Below are positions 25,626 to 35,029 of a DNA stretch of 64,000 nucleotides, piece by piece. Each line of letters begins with the position of its first letter. Positions within the stretch are counted from its first letter, which is position 1. The position numbers and the translations under genes were made by a program. Below the pieces are notes generated by a model that was not told where the DNA came from, made no database searches, and saw only the letters and a list, made by a program, of their open reading frames with translations. Source of the DNA: Sphingobacterium sp. SYP-B4668 (GTDB taxonomy: Bacteria; Bacteroidota; Bacteroidia; Sphingobacteriales; Sphingobacteriaceae); NCBI RefSeq assembly GCF_027627455.1, contig NZ_CP115483.1:1860001-1924000 (forward strand), written 5' to 3'.

Positions 25626-28076
25626 ATGGAAGAAGAACTTAAACCTATTGCAGTAGAGCCTACGACTGAGAGCTCATTGGAGGGGGATGTCCATCATGTC
25701 AATAACCCAGTGTTGGATTTACCACATATTGAAAAAAAATATTTAGGTTCTGTAAAGTCCTATTTGAAACACGATAAGGGATACATTTTCTCAGATGGCA
25801 GCGCCAAGGTGGAGGTAACGGTTGTCACTGATGAGATTATTAGGGTGCGTCTAGCCCCTAAAGGATCTTTTTTGGAGGACTTTTCGTACGCCGTTCCGCC
25901 ATCAAATCTACATTCTGTCCTTTTTGATTTAGAAGAAAGTGAGGATTTCTTTGCAGTAAAGACCAACACTGTCATTTGCAAAATCAAAAAGCAAGATTTC
26001 TATATTTCATTTGAAGATCGAATAGGTAAGGTCGTGAATGCAGATTACTCGTCTATGCATTGGGAAGAAAATCCTGATTTTGGGGGATATTATGTGTATT
26101 GTACGAAAAAAGCTTCTAGTGATGAAGTCTTTTTTGGAGGTGGAGACAAGGCTACAAATTTAAATCTTAGAGGAAAACGCATACAAAATTGGAATTCGGA
26201 TACCTATTCATATGCATTCAATCAAGATCCATTGTACAAAACAATACCGTTTTACATAGGTGTACATGAGGGCGATGCCTATGGGATTTTCTTTGACAAC
26301 ACATTTAAGACCTATTTCGATTTTGCGGCAGAAAATCATGATCAAACAAGTTTTTGGTCTGAAGGAGGAGAGTTACAGTATTATTACATCCATGGCCCTC
26401 ACATGATGGACGTCGTAAAGCGGTACCATAGTATTACGGGCACCCATTATTTACCTCCAATGTGGGCCATCGGTTACCACCAATGTCGGTGGAGCTATTA
26501 TCCCGAGACAATGGTAAGAGATGTTGCCAAGCAGTTCAGGCAGCGTAGTATTCCTTGTGATGCCATCTACCTTGATATTGATTACATGGACGGTTATAGA
26601 TGCTTCACTTGGAATAAACAATATTTTCCAAATCCCAAAAAGATGATTTCGGACTTAGCCTCGGACGGGTTCAAGACTGTTGTCATGATTGATCCAGGTA
26701 TCAAAGTGGATGATAATTATTGGGTGTTCAAGGAAGGACAGGAAAATAAGTATTTCTGTCGCCGGGGGGATGACTATTTTATGGAGGGGTTTGTCTGGCC
26801 TGGCCGGTGCCAATTTCCTGATTTTACCAACCCTAAAGTTCGTGAATGGTGGGGCAGTCTTTACAAGGGATTGGTTGAAGACGGTGTCGCTGGATTCTGG
26901 AATGATATGAATGAACCAGCGGTGTTCGGAAGAGGTACTTTCCCCGATGACGTAAGACATTATTATGAAGGTCATAGGGGGTCGCATCGGAAAGCTCATA
27001 ATATATATGGGATGCAGATGGTCCGTGCCACTTATGACGGACTTAAAAAGCTCTACCAAAATAGGCGACCTTTTACGATTACTAGAGCCGCCTATTCGGG
27101 TACACAGCGTTATTCTTCGGTTTGGACAGGAGATAATGTGGCTACTTGGGAACATCTCAAGATAGGTACCCTTCAACTGCAACGTCTTTCGGTGTCTGGC
27201 CTGTCGTTTTGTGGTACTGATATCGGTGGATTTACAGGTGAGCCTGATGGAGAGTTGTTCACCCGGTGGATGCAGTTTGGTGTATTTTCTCCTTTTATGA
27301 GAGTGCATTCTGCTGGTGATACTCGTGATAGAGAGCCTTGGAGCTTTGGCGAAGATTGGGAGCTAATTAATCGCAAATTTATTGAGTTGAGATACAAGTT
27401 GTTACCTTACATTTACTCGGTTTTCTGGGAGCAGCACAAGTATGGTCTACCTATTTTGAGACCATTGGCAATGTTGGAGCAGCATATTCCAAAGAATTTG
27501 CAACGTGAAGAAGAGTTTGCTTTCGGGGATAAAATTCTCGTATCACCTGTACTTAATCCTGGTCAGCAGGAGAAGATTGTGTATTTGCCAGCCGGCTATT
27601 GGTATTATTATTTTGATAATACGGGCTACGAAGGTGCGCAGGAGCACGTCGTCCATACTCCTTTGGATGAAATGCCAGTTTTTATCAAACATGGGAGCGT
27701 CATACCCGAATACCCCGTCATGCAATATACAGGGGAGAAAAAACTAGAACATCTCAAGTTGAATGTATACCATACGAGTGGCAAAGAAGATTCTTATGTC
27801 TATGCTGATCACGGTGATACCTTTGCTTATGAGCAAAATATATACTCCGAAAAACATTTTATAGTGGACGGGAGTCAAGGCTTTTTAGTCATCACCCAAC
27901 ATATTGAAGGGCTTCATTCTGAACGATTTGACAACTATCACATTTACTTGGTGGGAATGCCTACTTTACCAACATCAGTTAGTCAGGATGGAGTCGATAT
28001 TGAACTTCAAAAAGATAAACAGGATAACTTTTTCTTTGTTGTTGAAAAAGAATTTAGAAAAATAGTAGTTCAATAA
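25626..28076 (+). CDS. GH31 alpha-glucosidase
   Basis: An 816-residue glycoside hydrolase family 31 enzyme without a signal peptide, so probably cytoplasmic. After an N-terminal galactose-mutarotase-like beta domain (about 40-270) comes the catalytic barrel. GFWNDMNEPAVFG holds the nucleophile Asp427, and the acid/base is Asp503 in VWTGDNVATWEHL. Further barrel motifs are CDAIYLDIDYM and TDIGGFTGE...FMRVHS. A C-terminal beta domain follows. It most likely releases glucose from alpha-1,4 or alpha-1,6 glucans. It lies 22 bases before glgB, which suggests a role in glycogen turnover. Confidence 0.92.
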   Translation: MEEELKPIAVEPTTESSLEGDVHHVNNPVLDLPHIEKKYLGSVKSYLKHDKGYIFSDGSAKVEVTVVTDEIIRVRLAPKGSFLEDFSYAVPPSNLHSVLFDLEESEDFFAVKTNTVICKIKKQDFYISFEDRIGKVVNADYSSMHWEENPDFGGYYVYCTKKASSDEVFFGGGDKATNLNLRGKRIQNWNSDTYSYAFNQDPLYKTIPFYIGVHEGDAYGIFFDNTFKTYFDFAAENHDQTSFWSEGGELQYYYIHGPHMMDVVKRYHSITGTHYLPPMWAIGYHQCRWSYYPETMVRDVAKQFRQRSIPCDAIYLDIDYMDGYRCFTWNKQYFPNPKKMISDLASDGFKTVVMIDPGIKVDDNYWVFKEGQENKYFCRRGDDYFMEGFVWPGRCQFPDFTNPKVREWWGSLYKGLVEDGVAGFWNDMNEPAVFGRGTFPDDVRHYYEGHRGSHRKAHNIYGMQMVRATYDGLKKLYQNRRPFTITRAAYSGTQRYSSVWTGDNVATWEHLKIGTLQLQRLSVSGLSFCGTDIGGFTGEPDGELFTRWMQFGVFSPFMRVHSAGDTRDREPWSFGEDWELINRKFIELRYKLLPYIYSVFWEQHKYGLPILRPLAMLEQHIPKNLQREEEFAFGDKILVSPVLNPGQQEKIVYLPAGYWYYYFDNTGYEGAQEHVVHTPLDEMPVFIKHGSVIPEYPVMQYTGEKKLEHLKLNVYHTSGKEDSYVYADHGDTFAYEQNIYSEKHFIVDGSQGFLVITQHIEGLHSERFDNYHIYLVGMPTLPTSVSQDGVDIELQKDKQDNFFFVVEKEFRKIVVQ

Positions 28077-28098
28077 ATGTAATCTAACCTAAGCCATT

Positions 28099-30063
28099 AT
28101 GAGTCAATCTGTAGAAATTTTTTCATTATTCACGGATTATGATGTTTCGCTGTTTCGAGCTGGGAAGCATTATAAATTGTACGAAAAATTTGGAGCCCAT
28201 GCCATTACGGTGGCCCATGTTGAAGGTGTTTATTTTGCTGTTTGGGCACCCAATGCAAAACGAGTGACTGTCGTTGGCAACTTTAACGGTTGGAATGCTA
28301 ATTGCCACAGCCTATTTGTCCGTTGGGATGGAAGTGGCATTTGGGAAGGATTCATTCCCCACTTGGCAAATGGGGAAGTGTATAAGTATCATATAGAGAC
28401 CTATGCGGGGGAAGTGCTGGAAAAAGGAGATCCTTTTGCTTTGCAGTGGGAGATTCCACCTCAGACAGCATCTGTCGTCGCTTCTACCTGGTATGAGTGG
28501 AAGGACGAAGATTGGATGCAAAAGAGATATCTCCGCAACGGCTTAAATCAGCCCTATTCAGTTTATGAGATGCATATAGGCTCATGGATGCGTAGTCCAG
28601 ATCATCCAGATAGACTATTTAACTATCGCGATGTGGCGGCTCACTTGATACCCTATGTTAAAGAGATGGGATTTACCCATGTCGAGTTTTTACCCATCAT
28701 GGAGCATCCCTATTATCCCTCATGGGGCTACCAGATTACAGGATACTTTGCGACAAGCTCGCGTTATGGGAGCCCTCAGGATTTGATGTATTTGATAGAA
28801 GAGCTACATAAGAATGATATTGGTGTTATTTTAGATTGGGTTCCATCACATTTTCCTGGAGATGGCCATGGACTACACCGCTTCGACGGTAGTTATTTGT
28901 ATGAGCATGAGGACCCGAAGAAAGGTTTTCATCCAGATTGGAAATCCTATATCTTTAATTACGGACGTAACGAGGTTCGCGCATTCCTGATCAGCAATGC
29001 CGTTTTTTGGTTGGAACGTTTCCATGCCGATGGTCTGCGTGTAGATGCTGTAGCTTCTATGTTATATCTTGATTATTCTAGAAATGAGGGGGAATGGATT
29101 CCCAACGAATTTGGAGGACGCGAGAATTTGGAAGCGGTGGATTTTTTAAAAGAGTTTAATGAGGTGATATATAGCTATTTTCCAGACGTTCAAACCATTG
29201 CCGAAGAGTCTACTTCTTGGCCTGGCGTGAGCAAGCCGACCTATACTGGGGGCTTGGGGTTCGGAATGAAATGGATGATGGGGTGGATGCATGATACATT
29301 GGATTATTTTAAAGAAAATCCCGTAAATCGCAAATATCATCATCATAAGATGACTTTTGCGACAGTATACGCGTATCATGAAAATTTTATGCTTCCACTA
29401 TCGCACGATGAAGTTGTACACGGTAAACGTTCCTTAATTTACCGGATGCCAGGAGATGAATGGCAGAAGTTTGCTAATTTGAGAGCACTTTACCTTTATA
29501 TGTTTACTTTTAGCGGCTCGAAGCTTCTCTTTATGGGAGATGAATTTGGACAGACCGGCGAATGGAATGCAGAGCAATCTCTAGATTGGCACCTGTTGGA
29601 ACACGCTCCCCACAGAGGAATGAAAAGATTTGTTTCCGATTTGCATGCGTTATATAAGTCACAACCAGCACTTTATCAACTTAGTTTTGAACAGTCAGGA
29701 TTCCAATGGATTGAATTGGGAGATGCCGATCAATCCATTTTTGTATACCATCGAAGAGGATATGATGCCAATGATTGCTTATTGGTTGTTTTGAATCTTA
29801 CACCGATTGTTAGGGAAAGCTTTAGAGTAGGGGTTGGACATAGTGGGACTTGGGAAGTAATGCTCAACTCTGATGATTTAAAATACCATGGAAGCGGAAT
29901 TGTCACGGACACAGCAGAAACTGAACCTATTCATTGGATGGGACAGACACAGTCGATGTTAGTCAATCTTCCTCCACTTGGAGGTGTTGTGTTAAGAAGG
30001 AAGCTTGTAGAAGACACTTCCTTTCCAGCGAAGCCACTATCTACAAGGAGCCCATTACATTGA
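28099..30063 (+). CDS. glgB: 1,4-alpha-glucan branching enzyme
   Basis: GlgB makes alpha-1,6 branches in glycogen. The 654-residue protein has a CBM48 domain (about 35-130, with GVYFAVWAPNAKRVTVVGNFNGWN), then a GH13 barrel: HVEFLPIMEHP, VILDWVPSHFPGD, GLRVDAVASMLYLDY with nucleophile Asp316, TIAEES with the catalytic Glu at 369 or 370, and LSHDEVVHGKRSL. A C-terminal beta domain closes it. The glgA gene follows after a 189-base gap that contains no recognised gene. The upstream GH31 gene is only 22 bases away. Confidence 0.96.
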   Translation: MSQSVEIFSLFTDYDVSLFRAGKHYKLYEKFGAHAITVAHVEGVYFAVWAPNAKRVTVVGNFNGWNANCHSLFVRWDGSGIWEGFIPHLANGEVYKYHIETYAGEVLEKGDPFALQWEIPPQTASVVASTWYEWKDEDWMQKRYLRNGLNQPYSVYEMHIGSWMRSPDHPDRLFNYRDVAAHLIPYVKEMGFTHVEFLPIMEHPYYPSWGYQITGYFATSSRYGSPQDLMYLIEELHKNDIGVILDWVPSHFPGDGHGLHRFDGSYLYEHEDPKKGFHPDWKSYIFNYGRNEVRAFLISNAVFWLERFHADGLRVDAVASMLYLDYSRNEGEWIPNEFGGRENLEAVDFLKEFNEVIYSYFPDVQTIAEESTSWPGVSKPTYTGGLGFGMKWMMGWMHDTLDYFKENPVNRKYHHHKMTFATVYAYHENFMLPLSHDEVVHGKRSLIYRMPGDEWQKFANLRALYLYMFTFSGSKLLFMGDEFGQTGEWNAEQSLDWHLLEHAPHRGMKRFVSDLHALYKSQPALYQLSFEQSGFQWIELGDADQSIFVYHRRGYDANDCLLVVLNLTPIVRESFRVGVGHSGTWEVMLNSDDLKYHGSGIVTDTAETEPIHWMGQTQSMLVNLPPLGGVVLRRKLVEDTSFPAKPLSTRSPLH

Positions 30064-30252
30064 TAACTAAATATTTATGTCTCTTGAAATACATTAGTAT
30101 GCCAATCGTAAGGATATCAGGTAATTATAGGTGTACGGATATCCATCGAGGGGAAATTACAAAAGCACCGATGGGCTTAAATTGGATTCGCCAATATGAG
30201 ATTTAGTGCTTTGGCTAAAACGGGTCTATCTTGTCGTTAATAATTTTAAAAT

Positions 30253-31677
30253 ATGCAGATGAATGTAATTCACTTAAGCGTAGAGTGCTACCCCGTAGCA
30301 AAGGTTGGGGGATTAGCAGATGTTGTTGGGGCCCTGCCTAAGTATCAAAATAAATTGGGAATAAATGCATCAGTTGTCATACCATGGTATGACAAACCCT
30401 ATATACGAGATCATGCATTTGATAGAGTAGTTAGTGGGACATTCAATCAAGGTTCAGCGACACTTTCGTATGAGGTGTGGAAACAAGTCGAGTCGACTTT
30501 AGGTTTCGATCTTTTTCTAATTAAGATACCTGGATTTTTAGATCGCTCAGAAGTATATGGATATGCCGATGAAGGCGAGCAATTTATTGCCTTTCAACAT
30601 GCGTTTTTGGATTGGCTGACGATATCTGCAATCGTACCGGATATTGTTCACTGTCATGATTATCACGTGGGTCTCATTCCATTCCTCATGCAATGGGGAG
30701 ATCGTTTTCATACACTTCGCACAGTCAAAACTGTGGCTACTGTACACAACGGTCAGTATCAAGGCTGGATGAATTGGAGCAAAGGAATATTACTGCCTGC
30801 TTTCGATACTTGGAAATGGGGGTTATTGGATTGGGATGGGCTTATCAATCCTTTGGCAGCTGCCATTAAGTGTAGTACGGCTTTTACTACTGTATCAGAA
30901 GGCTATTTGAAGGAACTATTGGTTGAAGCAAATGGCCTACAAACCCTCTTTGCTTCCGAGTCCTTTAAAGGAGTTGGAATTGTAAATGGCATTGATACCG
31001 AGGTGTGGGATTCGGAGAAAGATGTGGCAATACAATTTCCATTTAATATTCGAAATGTAACCAAAGGGAAAGAAAAAAACAAAGAAACTTTCTGCGAACA
31101 ATATAAATTAGATTCAAGGAGACCACTCTTGGTGTTTATCGGCAGATTTGCCTATGAGAAAGGTGCAGATTTATTAAGTGAAATTATTATTAATTTATTT
31201 GAGGTTAAAGATGAAAAAATAAGTATATTTATATTAGGCTCTGGTGATTCGGAGATTAGGGATTCATTGGCGCCTTTATCAGCTAAATATCCAGGATATT
31301 TTTCGGCTTATTTTGGTTATGATGAATCCTTAGCCCATTGGGTGTATGCGTCTGCAGATTTATTGCTAATGCCTTCTAGGGTGGAGCCGTGTGGGTTGAA
31401 CCAATTGTACTCTTTGCGTTACGGGACATTACCTGTCGTACGAGCGATTGGGGGGTTAAAAGATACCGTTATTGACATCCAAGACCCAGAAGGATACGGG
31501 GTAAGGTTTGCAGAAGCATCAGTGGAAAGTGCTGTGGAAGGAATACAGCGAGCCGTTCTATTTAGCTCAAATAGTGCGGCATTCGAGAAGAATAAAAAGC
31601 GAATGATGTCTCTTGATTTCTCATGGGACAGTTCGGCGAAGACTTACATTGATTTATATAACCAGATAAACCCTTAA
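30253..31677 (+). CDS. glgA: Glycogen synthase
   Basis: GlgA (GT5) extends alpha-1,4 glucan chains from ADP-glucose. The 474-residue protein has the ADP-glucose motif KVGGLADVVGALPK near its N terminus, HCHDYHVG, VATVHNGQYQGW, then the second Rossmann half with VFIGRFAYEKGADLL and RVEPCGLNQLYSLRYGTLPVVRAIGGLKDTV. The domain order is that of bacterial and plant starch synthases. The glgC gene starts 4 bases downstream, so synthesis of donor and polymer is coupled. The ATG used is followed by a second ATG two codons later. Confidence 0.96.
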   Translation: MQMNVIHLSVECYPVAKVGGLADVVGALPKYQNKLGINASVVIPWYDKPYIRDHAFDRVVSGTFNQGSATLSYEVWKQVESTLGFDLFLIKIPGFLDRSEVYGYADEGEQFIAFQHAFLDWLTISAIVPDIVHCHDYHVGLIPFLMQWGDRFHTLRTVKTVATVHNGQYQGWMNWSKGILLPAFDTWKWGLLDWDGLINPLAAAIKCSTAFTTVSEGYLKELLVEANGLQTLFASESFKGVGIVNGIDTEVWDSEKDVAIQFPFNIRNVTKGKEKNKETFCEQYKLDSRRPLLVFIGRFAYEKGADLLSEIIINLFEVKDEKISIFILGSGDSEIRDSLAPLSAKYPGYFSAYFGYDESLAHWVYASADLLLMPSRVEPCGLNQLYSLRYGTLPVVRAIGGLKDTVIDIQDPEGYGVRFAEASVESAVEGIQRAVLFSSNSAAFEKNKKRMMSLDFSWDSSAKTYIDLYNQINP

Positions 31678-31681
31678 AATT

Positions 31682-32956
31682 ATGCTTCCTAAAGTCGTAT
31701 CTATCGTGTTGGGAGGGGGACGTGGTACACGTCTTTTCCCATTGACCCATGACCGCTCTAAACCTGCAGTTCCAATTGCCGGAAAATATAGGTTGGTGGA
31801 TATTCCAATTTCTAACTGTCTTAATTCGGGGTTCAATCGGATATTTGTATTGACCCAGTTCAATTCTGCCTCTTTAAATAAGCACATCAAAAACACATAC
31901 AATTTTAGTGTGTTTAGTAAAGGATTTGTCGATATATTGGCAGCCGAGCAGACTAATGAAGGAGACCGATGGTTTGAAGGAACAGCCGATGCTGTTAGGA
32001 GATCTCAAAAATATCTCACCAATATTGAATACGACTATGTTTTGATTTTATCTGGAGATCAACTTTATCAGATGGATTTTTCTGAGCTTATTGATTTTCA
32101 TATTCAGAATGAAGGGGAGGTCACACTTGCAACAATTCCAGTCTCCAAAAAAGATGCTCCAGGATTTGGGATTCTGAAAGCCAATGAAAATAATGAGATT
32201 ACATCTTTTATTGAGAAGCCAAAGACCGAATTGTTGGCCGATTGGACGTCAGAAGTGAGTGAGGCTATGGAAAAGGAGGGACGGCAATACCTAGCATCTA
32301 TGGGAATATATGTCTTTTCTAGAGGTATTCTCAATAAGTTGCTAAAAGAGAATCCAGGAATGGACTTCGGTAAAGAAATTATTCCTGATTCCATAGGCTT
32401 GAATAGAGTATTGAGTTTTCAATATGATGGTTACTGGACGGATATAGGTACGATTGATTCTTTCTTTGAGGCGAATATCGGATTGACAGATGATATTCCT
32501 TTGTTTAACCTCTTTGATAAAAACACAGTTTTTTCCCGTGCTCGCATGCTACCGCCTTCCAAGATTTCGGGTACTACACTTACCAATACTATAGTTGCAG
32601 ATGGTTGTATCATCGTGGCCGAAAGCATAGTCAAATCTGTCATTGGTATCCGATCGCGAATAGGTAAAGGCACGACTATGCACTCCACATATATGATGGG
32701 CTGTGATTATTATGAGCACTTGACCGAGGTAATCGAGCTAATTAATACACAGGCACCTCCACCTGTAGGTGTAGGCGAAAATTGCCATATCGAAAAAGCT
32801 ATTTTGGATAAGAACTGTAGAATAGGGAATGATGTCCGCATCAAGGGAGGGGAGCATCTTGAAGATGGTGATTATGAGACCTACACCGTTAGGGATGGTA
32901 TAGTAGTGGTCAAGAAAAACGCAGTAATCCCTCATGGTTTTAAAATTGGATATTAA
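31682..32956 (+). CDS. glgC: Glucose-1-phosphate adenylyltransferase
   Basis: GlgC makes ADP-glucose, the committed step of glycogen synthesis. The 424-residue protein opens LGGGRGTRLFPLTHDRSKPAVP and continues with RLVDIPISNCLNSG, VLILSGDQLYQMD, FIEKPK and YWTDIGTIDSF, in the standard order. The C-terminal left-handed beta helix is visible as repeated short strands (about 295-420). Allosteric control by glycolytic intermediates is typical of this family, but the effector here is unknown. It sits 4 bases after glgA, with an uncharacterised gene 31 bases downstream. Confidence 0.97.
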   Translation: MLPKVVSIVLGGGRGTRLFPLTHDRSKPAVPIAGKYRLVDIPISNCLNSGFNRIFVLTQFNSASLNKHIKNTYNFSVFSKGFVDILAAEQTNEGDRWFEGTADAVRRSQKYLTNIEYDYVLILSGDQLYQMDFSELIDFHIQNEGEVTLATIPVSKKDAPGFGILKANENNEITSFIEKPKTELLADWTSEVSEAMEKEGRQYLASMGIYVFSRGILNKLLKENPGMDFGKEIIPDSIGLNRVLSFQYDGYWTDIGTIDSFFEANIGLTDDIPLFNLFDKNTVFSRARMLPPSKISGTTLTNTIVADGCIIVAESIVKSVIGIRSRIGKGTTMHSTYMMGCDYYEHLTEVIELINTQAPPPVGVGENCHIEKAILDKNCRIGNDVRIKGGEHLEDGDYETYTVRDGIVVVKKNAVIPHGFKIGY

Positions 32957-32987
32957 GTTTTAAGCGTATTGAGGTAGGGAAATTACG

Positions 32988-33530
32988 ATGGACGTAGAAA
33001 AGATTATTCGAGATAAAAATATATATTTTGCAAAGGAGGTTATTGCGGGTATACCCTGTACAGTGGGATACATCAAGAAGTTCAGATGGCGATGGCTGGC
33101 AACTCAGCTGAATACCTTTATAATCATCGGCGAAATAGAGGGGACCATTCAACCGTTGATGATTCGAAATTTTTCAAAATCCTGTTATCAATATGCCATT
33201 AGCCATAATAAAGGGTGGCCACGAGGACTGCAGTCGGGTATTGGGTCTATAGCTATTTTGATTGGAGCTGAAATGACGCAGGAGGCAGCGGCATACTGTA
33301 TGGGGAGCCCTGAGGTACATTACTCCGCTTTTGAAATTCCAGTTGCTTATCTAAAAAAATATAGACAATCCGTTAAATATACGGGAACCCAATTATGGGG
33401 CGGAATTTATTATCCTTATTTCAATAGCTTGATTAATGAGTTTGTGGGACAGCTTTCCTTACTACAAATCAGTCAAACTCCGCCATCTCTTCCTCCTCTG
33501 CCGGGAATGTCTATGGAGGAGGGTATGTAG
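32988..33530 (+). CDS. Uncharacterised protein at the end of the glycogen operon
   Basis: A 180-residue soluble protein with no signal peptide. The N-terminal two thirds look like a mixed alpha/beta domain with aromatic-rich segments (KKFRWRWLATQLNTFIIIGE, GTQLWGGIYYPYFNSL) and a hydrophobic GIGSIAILIGAEM helix. The C terminus is proline-rich (SQTPPSLPPLPGMSMEEGM). I recognise no family. It starts 31 bases after glgC on the same strand and is followed by a hairpin, so it is probably the last gene of the glycogen operon and may have a glycogen-related role. That is inference from position. Confidence 0.65.
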   Translation: MDVEKIIRDKNIYFAKEVIAGIPCTVGYIKKFRWRWLATQLNTFIIIGEIEGTIQPLMIRNFSKSCYQYAISHNKGWPRGLQSGIGSIAILIGAEMTQEAAAYCMGSPEVHYSAFEIPVAYLKKYRQSVKYTGTQLWGGIYYPYFNSLINEFVGQLSLLQISQTPPSLPPLPGMSMEEGM

Positions 33531-33556
33531 CATAGAAACCATTTCAACTCGGGTTT

Positions 33557-33599
33557 AAAAACCATCTCTGAAATTAGATACAAATTTTCAGAGATGGTT
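33557..33599 (-). terminator. Terminator of the aminotransferase gene (possibly bidirectional)
   Basis: A perfect 14-bp stem (33560-33573 with 33586-33599) is followed on the minus strand by a T-run. It lies about 50 bases after the aminotransferase stop. On the plus strand there is no T-run, so it would stop the glycogen operon less well. Confidence 0.75.
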
Positions 33600-33649
33600 G
33601 TCCTGGGTAGAAATGGCTTACTAAATTTTTAAAAGAGGACGATATCCAG

Positions 33650-34855
33650 CTAGTTTAGTTTAGCTAGGGCTTCTTTGATTCTTCTTAATGCTTCTTTTAG
33701 GCTGTCATCAGATGCTGCATAGGAAAGTCTGATATAATTGTTGTTGCCGAAAGAGTCTCCCCCTACAGTAGCTACGTGACCTTCGTTCAATAAATACAAA
33801 GCGAGGTCCGCAGAGTTATTGATGACATTTCCTTGTAGATCTTTTTTGCCGAAGAATGAACTGATTTCTGGAAAGAAATAAAATGCCCCTTGCGGAAGAT
33901 TTGTTTTTACGCCAGGTATATCATTTAGCAAATCATAGACCAGTTGCCGTCTTCTTTCAAAAGCTGCTTTCATTTCGTTAACACTACTCAAACCACCCTC
34001 ATAGGCAGCAATTCCAGCACGTTGTGAAATTGAACAGGTTCCAGACGTTGTCTGTCCTTGCATCTTATCGTTTGCTGCGGCAATTTCTTTGTTAGCCGCG
34101 ATATATCCCAAACGCCAGCCAGTCATCGCATATGCTTTGGAGAACCCATTGATGATGATTACTCGATCTTTGATACTATCGAATTGTGCAATGGATTCAT
34201 GTTTGTCAACAAAGTTGATATGCTCGTATATCTCATCAGAAATGATATAGATATCAGGATATTTCTCGAATACTGCGACTAATGCCGCCAGTTCTTCTTT
34301 GCTGTATACCGAGCCGGTAGGATTACATGGTGATGAAAACATGAATACCTTAGATTTCGGTGTGATGGCCGCTTCTAGTTGTGCTGGAGTAATTTTGAAA
34401 TCCTGGTCAATTTCGGTATCGATAAATACAGATTTACCCTCGGCAAGCACGACCATTTCAGAATATGATACCCAATATGGAGTTGGTATAATTACTTCCT
34501 CTCCAGGATTGATCAACGTCATCAATACGTTTGATAAAGACTGCTTGGCACCAGTAGATACCACAATTTGTGAGATATCATAGTCCAAATTGTTTTCGGT
34601 CTTTAATTTATTAACGATAGCTTGTCGCAATTCAGGATACCCTGGTACAGGCGAGTAGCGCGTGTAATTCTGGTCTAAAGCTACTTTAGCTGCTTCTTTT
34701 ACATGGTCAGGGGTGTTGAAATCTGGTTCTCCAACACTTAAACTGATGACATTTACTCCTTTTGCAGCTAGCTCTCGACCCAGTTTTGTCATTTTTAGCG
34801 TAGCGGATTCGGATAAATTATTAATCCTATCTGATAAAATTGATTTTATACTCAT
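33650..34855 (-). CDS. Aspartate aminotransferase, PLP-dependent (subgroup Ib-like)
   Basis: A 401-residue class I aminotransferase, cytoplasmic. It has SLSVGEPDFNTPDHV, YTRYSPVPGYPELR, the cofactor-ring FSSPCNPTGSVY, YIISDEIYEHINF and NGFSKAYAMTGWRLGY, where Lys240 forms the Schiff base with PLP. The pattern is that of the thermophile-type aspartate or aspartate/prephenate aminotransferases (subgroup Ib). These transfer amino groups between aspartate or glutamate and oxo acids. A -7 box TATCTTTG ends 7 bases before the ATG, so the mRNA has almost no leader. Confidence 0.92.
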   Translation of the reverse strand: MSIKSILSDRINNLSESATLKMTKLGRELAAKGVNVISLSVGEPDFNTPDHVKEAAKVALDQNYTRYSPVPGYPELRQAIVNKLKTENNLDYDISQIVVSTGAKQSLSNVLMTLINPGEEVIIPTPYWVSYSEMVVLAEGKSVFIDTEIDQDFKITPAQLEAAITPKSKVFMFSSPCNPTGSVYSKEELAALVAVFEKYPDIYIISDEIYEHINFVDKHESIAQFDSIKDRVIIINGFSKAYAMTGWRLGYIAANKEIAAANDKMQGQTTSGTCSISQRAGIAAYEGGLSSVNEMKAAFERRRQLVYDLLNDIPGVKTNLPQGAFYFFPEISSFFGKKDLQGNVINNSADLALYLLNEGHVATVGGDSFGNNNYIRLSYAASDDSLKEALRRIKEALAKLN

Positions 34856-34862
34856 GGTGATA

Positions 34863-34870
34863 CAAAGATA
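34863..34870 (-). promoter_or_regulatory. -7 box of the aminotransferase gene
   Basis: TATCTTTG on the minus strand, 7 bases before the ATG. No consensus TTTG was found at the usual distance; one lies only 12 bases upstream. Confidence 0.55.
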
Positions 34871-34984
34871 TTATATAGAATGCAAATAAATGGTTAATCT
34901 TTTGAAAAAAAGTAAATAATTTGACTTAAAAATATGGAAATATGTAATTGACATGGATCAATATCATAACTGGGAAAATACTTG

Positions 34985-34992
34985 TAGCTTTG
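34985..34992 (+). promoter_or_regulatory. -7 box of the SBF-like transporter gene
   Basis: TAGCTTTG lies 37 bases before the ATG of the transporter gene. No TTTG is seen at the expected -33 position, so the call is moderate. Confidence 0.5.
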
Positions 34993-35029
34993 AATTGCTC
35001 AAAGTTAGTGAACTAAACAATCATTTTAA

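Noticed and set aside
29934..30206. A 90-codon frame spanning the glgB end and the glgB-glgA gap
   Set aside because: Most of it overlaps glgB in another frame, and the part in the gap shows no motif.
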